The translations under genes and the position numbers were made by a program. A model generated the notes under the pieces. It was not told the origin of the DNA. It made no database searches and saw nothing but the letters and a program-made list of their open reading frames with translations. From Celoporthe dispersa (Eukaryota > Ascomycota > Sordariomycetes > Diaporthales > Cryphonectriaceae): a stretch of 64,000 nucleotides of DNA. Below are positions 1 to 10,310 of this stretch, one piece after another (positions within the stretch are counted from its first letter, which is position 1; each line of letters opens with the position of its first letter). The stretch spans positions 2,108,501 through 2,172,500 of the forward strand of contig WAID01000015.1 in assembly GCA_016584495.1 (NCBI GenBank), in the 5' to 3' direction.

Positions 1-1211
1 CTGCCGGACCAAGGAACAACCGCCAAGGCATGATTCGGCACACGATAGACGTGATCGTCCTCGAGGACAAGTGACATTTAGTAGGGGACAATTGAAAGAG
101 AATATGGTTATGTGTTTTTGGTGAGTCAACAAGCTCATATCAAAGACCTCTAAAGAAAGAGAGAGAAAAAACTGAGTATTAATTATAACACGGCATTAGA
201 AATTCTCGATTGCCCGAACCATGAGCCCAGGAGCTCGAGGAGCATCGATGTGAAAACTCAGAAAAGAGCAGGCGGGTTGGTGATGACTCTCGACAGTATC
301 AGCGAGAGTCGACCCCCTCTGTCGGTCACAACAAATAATGGTCAAATGACCGTCATTATATTTTACAATTAACTACACCAGAAACATACCCAGTGTAGTA
401 GGTAAAGTCATTTGCTGCATCAAGCGGGCAGCGTCCAAACAAACCACAGTGCCGCGAAAGCCTCCTCGAGGCTCACACAGCAAATAATCACCTAGTCATG
501 AGATACTGTGACCGATGTACACCTGATAGACTCAGCTTAATAGTTGCATTCTGGGCAAGGTATGCGCAGGCAGATCAGCATCCAGATCTGGTAGCTTCTA
601 CGTGGTTTCTTCTCGACTCCCGTTCATCATCATCGCAGGGCAGGAATCGCATCAGGACGGATGTAGATTAACAAACACCCTGTCCGTCATGGTTGTCCTT
701 TGTGTGTCTGCTTCAAAGTGTCATGAAAGGAAGCACACGCCCTCGAAGAAAGGTCATGCTCCTGAGAGTAGGAGAGTAGGGTACACAAAGCCATTGTGCA
801 AAGCCAAGGAGGCCTGACAACAAATCTACTCCATATGTAAAGACGAGAAGCCCCGCCGAGTCTCGACGCCGCACCAGGTGGTGACGCCTAGCTAGACTGA
901 GCTGCCGTCTGATCAACCGGGATGCTACTTCACTAAAAAGAACAAATGGCGTATAACTTTTGAGAGCGTGAAGTGTGAAGGCTGGACCGCGACTTGTTGG
1001 TGAACAGGCAGGCTGTTGATCGGCCGGCACTGGCTAACAGCACACAAGAGATCCCAAACCTCGACCATCATAAACGAGCACCTCCAGCTCCTTCTTCTCA
1101 TATTACTTACCAAGCACCCGAAGCCCTGGACTGCTTAGACCCGCCACCACCTCTGCTGACCCCAGATCCCACACCCTCCGCGACCCGGAAGCACACCACA
1201 ACCCGGGCATT
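1..1211. other. Intergenic, no gene seen
   Basis: Mixed-composition DNA with no reading frame that looks coding; the short open frames on both strands have no recognisable motif. The last 200 bases before the gene at 1212 are C-rich and pyrimidine-rich, as is common in fungal promoters and 5' leaders. Confidence 0.6.
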
Positions 1212-1979
1212 ATGGAGACCAACCACCGCCTCTACCTCCTAGCCACCATCCCCCTCTTCTTTCTAGTCACCCTCGTCCCCCTAGGCCTCGCCTTCGTGGT
1301 CTGGAACGCCCACCGCCTGGAGAAGACGGACAGGCGCAGCCGCTCCGCGCCCAAGATGGTGAGATGCGCCGGTACCCTCGCAGCCTGGCTGACGAGCTAC
1401 ACAGGAACCCCTCCCCCCGTCGATGATGTCGTCGACCTGGAGAGGCAGCAGGACTTCAGCATGGGCCGCTACGGCAATCCCTTCCCCATCAACAAGGCCG
1501 ACCGGGCGCTGGTGCAGGACTTCAGCATGGGCCGCTACGGCTCCCCGTACGGCGATGCAGCCAACGCCTCCGTGGCCACCTCGTCCCCCTCTCCCTCCTC
1601 CGAGGCGGAACGCCTCTCCAGCGCCGCCACGGCCGCAGCCCCAGCCCTCTACCGCCGGTTGAGCCACGTCTCCTCCGCCGCCTCTTCCACCGCAGCCGCC
1701 CTAGGCGTCGGAGCCCGGCCCGAGAACCCCACCGCCGTCGCCGCCGGCCTCTCCCTGGCCCTGAAGCCATGGTACCTTGTCCCAGACGAGGACATGGACC
1801 AGCAGTTCGACCCGGCCCCGGCCTTCCTGCGGCAGGGGGCAGTGCCCGGCAAGGCGAGCTTGTTCCGGCCGGCGGCGCACCAGCAGTACGGGCTGAAGCA
1901 GAAGCAGAAGCGCCTCGAGGACGACGGGTTCGTGGATGTGCCTCTCACTGCCGCGGGTGACCGTGCCTGGCTGAGGTGA
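1212..1979 (+). CDS. Small membrane-anchored hypothetical protein
   Basis: A single-exon frame of 255 residues. Residues about 9-31 form one strong hydrophobic segment (LLATIPLFFLVTLVP then LGLAFVVW) followed by basic residues (KTDRRSR), so the likely topology is an N-terminal signal anchor with the rest in the cytosol. The remainder is Ala/Ser/Pro-rich and probably disordered. The motif QDFSMGRYG occurs twice (about residues 80-88 and 102-110) and is encoded by a perfect 28-base direct repeat (1448-1475 and 1514-1541), which looks like a short linear motif duplicated in place. I do not recognise the family and no catalytic motif is visible. The start is the first ATG of the frame. The GC-rich third positions and strong codon bias support real coding. 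Function unknown. Confidence 0.65.
   Translation: METNHRLYLLATIPLFFLVTLVPLGLAFVVWNAHRLEKTDRRSRSAPKMVRCAGTLAAWLTSYTGTPPPVDDVVDLERQQDFSMGRYGNPFPINKADRALVQDFSMGRYGSPYGDAANASVATSSPSPSSEAERLSSAATAAAPALYRRLSHVSSAASSTAAALGVGARPENPTAVAAGLSLALKPWYLVPDEDMDQQFDPAPAFLRQGAVPGKASLFRPAAHQQYGLKQKQKRLEDDGFVDVPLTAAGDRAWLR
1448..1541. repeat. 28-bp direct repeat inside the 1212 gene
   Basis: Identical 28-base units lie at 1448-1475 and 1514-1541 (66 bases start to start, in frame). They encode the repeated QDFSMGRYG peptide. The intervening sequence is not repeated. Confidence 0.8.
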
Positions 1980-3215
1980 GTCGACGGCGGTTGTCCTGGC
2001 TCCCACCCCCCCCCCCTTCATGGCGCCCTTTTCTTCTGCTGCTGCGGAGAGAGGGCGAGATGTGATGAGCTCTTTTGACGCGGATTACTGTACCTGCAGT
2101 TGGCGGCTGCTACTTTTTCCTCTTGACCACAGCATACTAATGTAGGGCCAGAGGGAAGTGTTCTCTCGACGCATCAATAATACATTCCTACCTTCGACCC
2201 CCTAGGCAGCTGAGACCCAATGAATCCCTTGTGACCATGACTGACTGCCTTTTTGTGACCGGCTGTGAACTGCAGTACAACCTCTCGCTTGTCGAGCAGA
2301 CCCCTCCGCCTCGTGCTCTCGTGCGGCCTCCAGAACATCGTGAGCTGCGTCGAAAGCTGTGACTGATGTTTTTGTAAGTGACCTGACCAGTACCATGACA
2401 AGAAAATTTGGGGTTGATATCACGTGGGCAGACGGCATAGTAGAAGTAAAGGATTTGAACGATGAAGGATGATCGATCGTAGAACAAGGCCTGTAAACGC
2501 TGTAGGCCTCATCGTTTCAAATTTGGGTATAAAACATCCTCATCAGGCCCAAGCTTCCCTAGTGATTAACGCGCAAGACAAAATAGTTGTCTGTCGCGTC
2601 TTCTGTCCTCTCTAGAGGCGATACTCCTGTTTCACCAACGCTCGCATAATAAAAAAAGCCAAATAAGGCTCGCGCTCGTCTGTTCTTCCTACCCCCTCTT
2701 TCGAATATCCAGCACAACAGCAGCAGAAATCCACGAGGGAACAAGAAAAGAAAAAGAAAAAAACAGGCTGCCAACCAAGAAACGGATCAGGCATGAGTAG
2801 CTGGCCCGTCAGGTCAGGCTCCTAGAACGCCAACGCCGGGTCGATCTTGTCGATTGTTCATTTATATGTTTGTTGACTCCAGAAACGCCGCACAAGCCTC
2901 CAAAGCGCTTGCAATGTCCAGTGTCTTGCTTGCTGTAGTCGTGATAGGGGGGCCCCAGAGTCATGGTGAGAGTATGGGATTCGGTAGGTGTCCAGAGTAT
3001 GTACAGAGGAAGGGACACAATGCTTTGGTCGTCTGATGTCGGGTGATCCCGAGGGGAAGGGGATGAGTCGTGGTGGTGGTATGATGGTTATGAGCGTTTA
3101 TTGTCGGTGTGTTTGATCATGACGGATCTGAGTGGCCAAAGTGCGATGAGTCGGCACATCCGACGAACAACTGATCGCGGAGAAGTCATGCAGCGGTGGC
3201 ATCCGACGTTGCGCT
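1980..3215. other. Intergenic between two convergent genes
   Basis: This is the 3' space between the plus-strand gene ending at 1979 and the minus-strand gene ending at 3216. It is AT-richer than the flanking coding DNA, with a C10 run near 2008. No coding frame is supported on either strand. Confidence 0.5.
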
Positions 3216-3743
3216 TCAGTTGTCCTTGGGGCTCCAGATGGCGGCACCAAGAGACTTGCTCACGCCCAGGCCGACGGCGACAGCGATGGCCAGGATCAGG
3301 GCGATGATGGAGACCTTGGCTATTATCCTGTTGCGCTTGCTCATCTTGGCGAGCATCTGGCACGAGTGGCGGTTGACGCGGGCCGTCTTGGCCTTCTTCT
3401 TCCAGTGGTCCTTGCCGGGCCACACCTGGCAGTCAGGGCTGTTGCCCTTGATGTTGATGTTGGTCGTGGACTTCATGCCGCACGAGTCGTCCCCGGCCGT
3501 CAGCGTCCGCGAGGAGACCATGGCCTCCAGATCGGTGTCGAAGGGGTTCAGGCTGTCATTGTGGGCAGTAGCCGGGGTGGAGATATCAGAGGGACGGCGG
3601 AGGTCGAGGGACTGCGAGGGCGTCGTGGAGGCAGCCTGCGCCGGGGCGAGGTTTGTGGTCGTTATCCTCGCGGGGCTCTTGTTGTCGGCGAGCTCAGTAG
3701 TGGTCGTGGCGGTGGTGTCCGCCTTCTCGGTGGGCGAGGCCAT
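3216..3743 (-). CDS. Small single-span membrane protein, hypothetical
   Basis: A single-exon frame of 175 residues. The first 100 residues are Thr/Ser/Ala-rich and probably disordered. The second half is more conserved in character, with several Cys, Trp and Lys residues (CQVWPGKDHWKKKAK, CQMLAKMSKRNR), then a single hydrophobic segment at about residues 140-163 (KVSIIALILAIAVAVGLGV) and a short 12-residue tail. This architecture suggests a single-span protein anchored close to its C terminus. The block of Lys/Arg just before the membrane segment argues for a cytosolic N-terminal part. No enzymatic motif is visible and I do not recognise the family. The start is the first ATG; the leader upstream is a TG/GT-rich stretch. 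Confidence 0.65.
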   Translation of the reverse strand: MASPTEKADTTATTTTELADNKSPARITTTNLAPAQAASTTPSQSLDLRRPSDISTPATAHNDSLNPFDTDLEAMVSSRTLTAGDDSCGMKSTTNINIKGNSPDCQVWPGKDHWKKKAKTARVNRHSCQMLAKMSKRNRIIAKVSIIALILAIAVAVGLGVSKSLGAAIWSPKDN

Positions 3744-6700
3744 GGTGAGAGAGGGAGTGTGTGTGTTGGTTGTGTGTGTGGGGGGAGAGGTAGGTAGACA
3801 AGTCGTGTCGTCAAGGCGACTGTTGTGTCGTCTTTTGGATGGCGACCTGGATGGTATGTTGCAGGCGAGTAATAATTATGCCAGGTGACGGGTCTGTCTG
3901 GCGGCTGGTCTCGATTGAACTGCCAGCTTGGACACCCAAAAAGTTGGGAGGTAGAGAAGGTTGAGAAATATCGTGCGGGCGGTGTAGTAGACCTGGGGGG
4001 AGGGGATTGTCAGAATATAGCTAGCAAATTATAACCGAATGGGTCTCTCTCGTCTCCGTTTCTCTCTCCCCATAGTATATGCGAGGGGGGGAGGGGCCAG
4101 GCAGTGGCTATAACATTGCATGCAAGGGCGATTGATGGCGAGTGGACCCTTCCAGTGGCTCATGCTTTTTCTGTGACTTACAGTACGTCAAATGCTTGTG
4201 CTTCCAAGTGATCCAAGCGATCAGATGGTTGTGGTGCGAGAAGGAGGACCAGGAAAGGCAGAGGCCGGGGAAAGAAGGAGAGGGCGGGAAGGCGATCCGG
4301 GGGGGAGGGGGTGCACAGCTGTTTACTGCCGGTCCATCTGTATCTCTCGAGAGATTGCGAGTGTCGCCAGCCAGGGAGAGGATCAACAGGTGGCTTGTAC
4401 ACGGGAGAGGAAGGCCCCAGTGAGGTGTGCAGGGGACGCGAGACGAAGGAGGTTTGTGTGCTGCGGTGTGGTGGTTGCGAGATAGGTCTGAGGAACGCAA
4501 CACGGTACGGCCTGCAGGGCAGCCTCGCAGGATCTCCTTGACCAGAGCTGACGAGAGGAGGGCAGATAGAGTCACACCTGGACGAGGCCAGTCACTCGAG
4601 TGTCGCCTTCTTGCCGTTGGTCGGGGAAAGAGGGGGGGGGGGCTCGGTAGTTCACCTGTGTTGATTGACCCCAAAATAATCAATAAAAACTCACACACAT
4701 ACACACACAAAAACAAGCAGAAACAACAAAAACAACAACAACAGATAGACGGGACGAGAGAGAGAGAGCGGGACGGGCGAGGGCGACCTGTTTGACCTGG
4801 GGGGAGGCGCGCAGGACGGCAGGCGGGAAATGAGATTGAAGGAGAGCACCCCAGGGCATTTGAGCGGTATCCCGGCCGACGATTCTCATGCCAGAGGGCC
4901 AGAGACACAGACAGGTGCAGGTGCAGCAGGTAGTACAGAAGGGGTCCCCTTAGCGGGCCTCTAGCACCTGTAGCCTCCTCGCCTCTCCCCCCCTGGCACC
5001 TGGCACCTGGCAGCTCAACCCACGCACGGGCATACAAGCCTCTGGGGCGATGGTGGAAGGAGCCTAGTGAGCCCTCTAGTCCGCTCTTTCTTCCCTGCCC
5101 CTGAGCCGTTATTAGGCCCACCCGCGGATATTCCCATGAGGTTTTGCCGTCTGAGGTTGAGTATCCTCTTACTGTTTTGGGTAGTCGATAGCCTCGAGAG
5201 ACGGCGTCTATTGGCTCCTCCCCCCGTTCGCAAGGGCCTGGGTGCCACGACTCGCAGCAAGCTGGCAGCGGGTGGCAGCAAACCTTCGAACCCCTCAGGG
5301 ATGGGAGCTGTACTGACCTGGGCACCCTGTCCTGGCCTTGTTTCCCTGTCCTCCCTCCCCCCTCCTCTCCCCTCTCCCCTCTCCTCTCTCTCTCTCTCTC
5401 TCTCTCTTCTCGCGCGCACACACACTCTCTCATTCTCGATGGTACAATCTCTGCTATCTCATCACATGTGGAGCAGCAGCAGGAACCTTATCGCTGCTGA
5501 GACGGATCCTTTCTTTCGTCTCCCTGCTCGGGTCAGTTGATGGTTCCCCCTGGCGCATACAGAAGTCTCTTCTCATTTCTCTCTCCTATCAGTGGCCACC
5601 GACGACCTGCAGGTTCGGGGGAGAAAAGGACAGGCCAGGGAGGCCCGAGCCTGGAACACGAGACGGAGGGGAGCGACAGGGGGGGTGGCTTGAGGAGCCA
5701 GTCAGTCATAACCCAGAACACGGGCGCGTCTGCTGCCCACTTGTTCTTTCTAAGTTTGTACTCGCCAGTTTCGAGACCTGTCGCGGGGACCACCATGAAC
5801 GTTCGATAGCGGTGACGATGATGACGAGTACTCGTATCTTGTGAATCACGTCTCTCACTCTTCCTGTCTCTCTCTCTCTCCCTCCCTTGCTCTCCCCTCT
5901 CTTCTCTCACACACCTGTCCATATTTGCCATGCACAGGATGTTACCAAGGCTGGCTCCTTTTCTCGAGCTGTGCTGCCGGCCTGAGCGCCCCTGCCAAGA
6001 TGTCGAGCTCCCGATATTGGCCACAGTCTCCAGCAGCCTGACGCGTGTTCCCCTCAGGCCCATGTGATGTGTGGGTCGACCACAGCCAAGACAATCTCGC
6101 ATGTTGGTTTTTTTTTCCTTCTTTTTTTTCCCTTTCAGTATTGTCGCACGGCGCCGCCGCCACGTCTGATCTGTATGTAATATTCGCATGGTTTCGGAGC
6201 AGATGTCGGAATACCACCATCATGACCCTTCTTTTCACACAGGTCTAGCGATATGATGATTACTGCGAGGCCCAGCCGAGGGTGGTACCAGCGTGACACA
6301 CAAGTTCCTACTCATTTCCAAGAATCGATGGTTCAAAAAATCGATCGTTACCTCGTACCGCAGGACTTGGAACCACGAACCTTGATTCATGCGATGCGGG
6401 TTGCATCATTTAGCAGCTGAGATCGGGTCATGTTGAGGTAAAGTTTATCAACACGACACTTGACCTGTTTTGACCACCAGGTGCATACACAATACATGCC
6501 ATGTACTATTTATGCACATACAATAGTACATGCACCACAGTAGGGTACGCTGCTACGTACAATCCAGGCCGTCCTCTCTGTCACATGGAAACCCAGACCG
6601 GCTTGACGAGGGTGACCCGCCATGATCAATTCGATCCTAGGGCACACGATAGCCTCACGGCTCGCGGACGGGCAGAGATAACCAGCCTGTGCACCTACGT

Positions 6701-8417
6701 ACCATAAGCTGCATGTGTACTGTATCGCCCGCTGTACCCCACGAGCCACACCTGTCGAGCCGCCGTCCCCCACACCCCGAGTGTCCAGACTGTTCCCTTC
6801 TAGGAAAACCCAGCCGCAGGCCTGACAGAGTCCAGAACCCCGTTGCGGCCTCAAGCTCCAGAAAGAGAGATCTCTTGTCCGCGATAACAAGCCTTGCAAG
6901 CCCACCCAGCCCTTTCAAGAGGCTGAGCGCCAGCGCCAGCGCCAATTCTTGCTACTGTTGGTACCCACAATACGACTTTATCACGTCGTAGCCGTGGTAG
7001 TACTATTGCTGCTCTATATAATAGTAGTATTGTAGTGGTACCGGGCACCCTGCGTTCCAAGGTTGTGGGCGCCAACACGCGCCGCCGTTCCTAACGGGCA
7101 GGAGAGTGAACATGAGGTCCAGAACTATCTCTCTGTCTGTGTCTCGTTCTCCCCCTCTCCCTGCATCGGACACAGAGAGCCACTGCCACGGGGACGCACG
7201 TGGCCATCGGCGAGTCGCTGGGCTCATCTGCATGCGAGTCAGACCCTCCCTCTACCTGCCTAGCTCACCGACCGACGATACCTTGACAAGCCTTCACGGC
7301 GCACCGGGTGGGAGAGAGAGAGAGAGAGGATCAGTCTGCACCGCCGACGCTTAAAAGAGGATACAATCGTGGCCGGATGGGGCTGGTGGCCTTGGTATTC
7401 ACCTACACCGTTCGCTCCTCCCTACGGCCTTGTTTCTCCTTTGGTGCTCTGCAGGAGCAGGAGCACGTGCTTGTTTAAGATGTCGCTTGTCGGGAGGGGG
7501 GAGGGGAGAGACAGAAACTCAAAATGCCTCCCCCCCCCACCGCCTTGGTTTTTCCCGACGTCGACCGAGGGGTGGTGCTGTTGTCTCTTTTTTTTCTTCT
7601 TCTTCTTCTTTGGGTCTACGCGCGTTTGGAGTGGTCGACTTACAAGACGAGCAGGAGCCGCGCAATGGCGTCAGGAGAGTTCCAGGCCGTCCCCCTCCCC
7701 GCCCCCGCTCTGGCTCCGCACTGTGAACAGAGTCGAGGTCATTTCAGCGTGGTCAGGATGAGGCGGTGACTCTCCATGACACACACATGGTCTCATCTGG
7801 TTCGAGTGAATCGAGAAGGAGGATGGGCAGATGACAATCGCTGAGAGAGAGAGAGCGCGCATTGAGCCAAGTATGTGGTCATCATGGAAGCAGGTGAACC
7901 CATGAATCGCCTCACAAGATGGCCCTGACGCGAAAGACCGGCTGGGCACCCTCAAAGGACGAGCACAGTAAAGGGTCCCGAGGCTAACCACCGCCGCGGA
8001 GGGGCAGTGACTTCTGAAGCTATGACTGAAATAAGAAGGAGGAAAAGGAGAAAGGACACCTACCTACCTTACTGACAACGAGTGGCGGCACCGTGCTGTG
8101 TCAGCGGGGAGACAAGGTGTCTGTCTCTGCCGGAATACTTTCAAGACGACCGAGGTAGACCACTACTCGACAACCCTTCACATTGCAAAGTTGCACTCGA
8201 GGGTTCTTGATTCCAGAGGCGGACGCGGCTTTTATTGTCTCATACAGGATCGGGTCACTGCTCAGCCTCTCTGTACATGTCCCACCAGAGGCTCACTCAC
8301 CAGTTCTGTGTGTCCCATGCAGGCCCCGCTGACCACCTCCCCTCCCTTGTCTATTCCTCAGACTCCGTTGGGTGCCCTCTTTGACCGTGACCTTGGCAGC
8401 ATCGAGGGCACTTCACC
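3744..8417. other. Gene-poor 4.7-kb spacer
   Basis: No gene recognised. The region is full of simple sequence: GT-rich DNA at 3755-3785, purine-rich DNA around 4220-4340, a CT tract at 5383-5410, GA tracts near 7312 and 7842, and several G or C runs. Long open frames here (for example 4108-5433 on the minus strand) have amino-acid content dictated by these repeats and show no domain, so I treat them as non-coding. The part next to 3744 holds the promoter of the minus-strand gene. Confidence 0.5.
5383..5410. repeat. CT microsatellite
   Basis: Uninterrupted CT dinucleotides within a longer polypyrimidine tract (5340-5410). Confidence 0.85.
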
Positions 8418-10265
8418 TCACTCTCTGCGCTCAACGACCTTGGGCACAAGCGCCCAGGTGATAATCGCCGCAATCAACTGGGCCAGGATCATGGGCTGCA
8501 GGACCTGTACGCCCGCCCTCCCGGCGATCAGGCCCGTGATCGAGGGGAAGATGGCAGCCCCTGCTTGGGCGACCACAAAGACGAAGCCTGTGCGGGGCGG
8601 AGAACCATTCTTCATTAGCGAGGTAAATCTCGGGGGGAAACTCTTGGACAGATATGGGGAGAGAGAGGGAGAGAGAGAGGGGGGGGGGAGAGACTAACTA
8701 AGAGCCGCTGCTTGTATCTTTCTGGGGAATATCTTGGACGCGACAGAAACGCCCTGTTTATCTGTCAGCATGGAAAAGTTGTGGATTGGCCCTGTATGCT
8801 GAGGTGTGGACTTGAAGTCTCACCGTTGGGAAAAACGGGCCCAGGAAGAACCCCTGGAGGCTCAGCGCCGTGGCATCCGCGATGATATTGGGCACCAGCC
8901 AAAAGACCAGCTGTAACCCAGTCGCCACCGCGAAGAAGGCCAGGAGAGCCCGCTTCTCTCCCAGCCGGTGTATCGGTTCAGGGAGCAGAAGGCGTCCAAG
9001 GAAGAGGCCGGCCGAGAAGCCCGTGGGCACGTAGCCGACTTTCGAGAGGTTGCCGCCTCGGACCCGGACGAGGTAGTCGACTACCCAGCCTGTGAAAGAC
9101 ACGCACGAACACACACTAGTGTCAGCACAAACTTGGTCTGAAAGAGGTGGTTTGGGGGGGGGGAGGGGGAGTTAAAGTTGCTCGTATGTACCGCTTGAGG
9201 TCATCGATGCCCCTAGGGCGAAGAAGAAGAAGAGGCTGATGAGCCAGACATCCTTCACCTTCAGCATCACGCCCATATCGCGCAGGGCAGACCAGGCTGT
9301 CTGCTCTACCTCCTGCTCCTGATGCTGCTGCTGCTGCTGATGGTGGTGGCTGCCATTGTTGTCACCGTCCCGCCTCTCCTCGTCGGCTACAGATCCGTTT
9401 CCCCCCTCCTGCTCGTCTCCGTCCTCCCACGGATCTGCCACAGCGAGTCCCGAAACGCGACCACAACCCACACCAGATTCACAAGGCTCACGCCCGCCGT
9501 AACAAAGTACGTCCGCCTCCACCATGACCCCACCTCCCCGCCTCCTCCGCTCGGGTGGGCAGCGATGGACGTGGCCACCAGCGGGCCGACGACGAGCGCG
9601 AGCGCGTACATGGCGTGGATCACGCCCAGCCAGAGGTGGGCAAGCCGCACACCGCTCACAAACGTGTTGCCGTGGGCGTCCTGATAGCCTGTCCCCAGCG
9701 CCTGCAGGGTAAACGTCACGCAGAACAGCGGAAATGACGACCAGGGACGCAGGCACTGCGCCAGAAGCTGGAGGGCGGCGCCGAGGCAGAGGAGCTGGCC
9801 GAGGGTCAGGTGCGGGGTCAGGAGGGGGTTGGCGATGGCCGCCAGGAGCCAGCCTATGAAGGAGCAGGCGTATCTGACAGAGACGAGCGTCAGCGCCGTC
9901 CCAGCTGGTGGGAGGGCAGGCAGGGAGGGGGACTCACAGGATGGCAACCTGCCCCGTCCCGATCGAGAAGGAGGTGAGCATGTACGGCACCAGCGGGCCC
10001 AGCGTGCTGTCGTTGATGCCCGCGAAGAAGAAGGAGAACCCGACCCCAAGGATCTTGAACCTGGGCCACGGCGGAGACGGAGAGGCTGACGTCGTGGTGG
10101 TCCTTGTCGGTATAGTAGGTTGTTGTTGTTGCTGTTGTGGACGTGTGCCCGCAGGGGGGGAGACATGTCTTCTGTTGCCGGCCTGCGGATCTGGCGAAGT
10201 TCGTGCTCCACGCTCGGGTCCGTCTGGTGGACACCGAGCACCACCGTCTGGGCTGTCGTAGCCAT
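8418..10265 (-). CDS. MFS transporter, BSC6-like (two frame breaks)
   Basis: A major facilitator superfamily permease of the fungal BSC6/fucose-permease-like group, predicted to be a proton-coupled solute carrier in a membrane; the substrate cannot be told. Exons on the minus strand are 10265-9938, 9873-9192, 9089-8824 and 8642-8418, with introns GTGAGT...CAG, GTACAT...CAG and GTGAGA...AAG. Recognisable parts are the first helix with GINDSTLGPLVPY, the RYACSFIGWLLAAIANPLL segment, the QDAHGN motif of the N-terminal half, a Gln/His-rich central loop, then GFFLGPFFPT and QAGAAIFPSITG in the C-terminal half. The frame is broken twice, at a G7 run (10154-10160) before the first helix and at a C6 run (9401-9406) in the central loop. 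Each break is repaired by one extra base, and the corrected gene has exactly 501 codons (500 residues), the normal size for the family. The breaks are either sequencing errors or real disabling mutations. Confidence 0.82.
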
Positions 10266-10310
10266 AGTGTGTGTGTGTGTGTGCGTGTATGTATGAGTGT
10301 GTGTGTTTTG
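10266..10310. repeat. TG-rich microsatellite
   Basis: TG dinucleotides with interruptions, directly upstream of the MFS start codon, so they lie in its 5' leader or promoter. Confidence 0.8.

Noticed and set aside
4108..5433. 441-residue open frame on the minus strand
   Set aside because: Composition follows GA/CT and CA repeats (poly Arg-Glu, Cys-Phe and Pro runs), there is no domain, and it overlaps open frames on the other strand.
9480..9537. Possible extra intron (GTGAGC...CAG, 57 bases) in the MFS gene
   Set aside because: It would remove the sixth membrane helix and its length is a multiple of three, so it does not explain the frame break.
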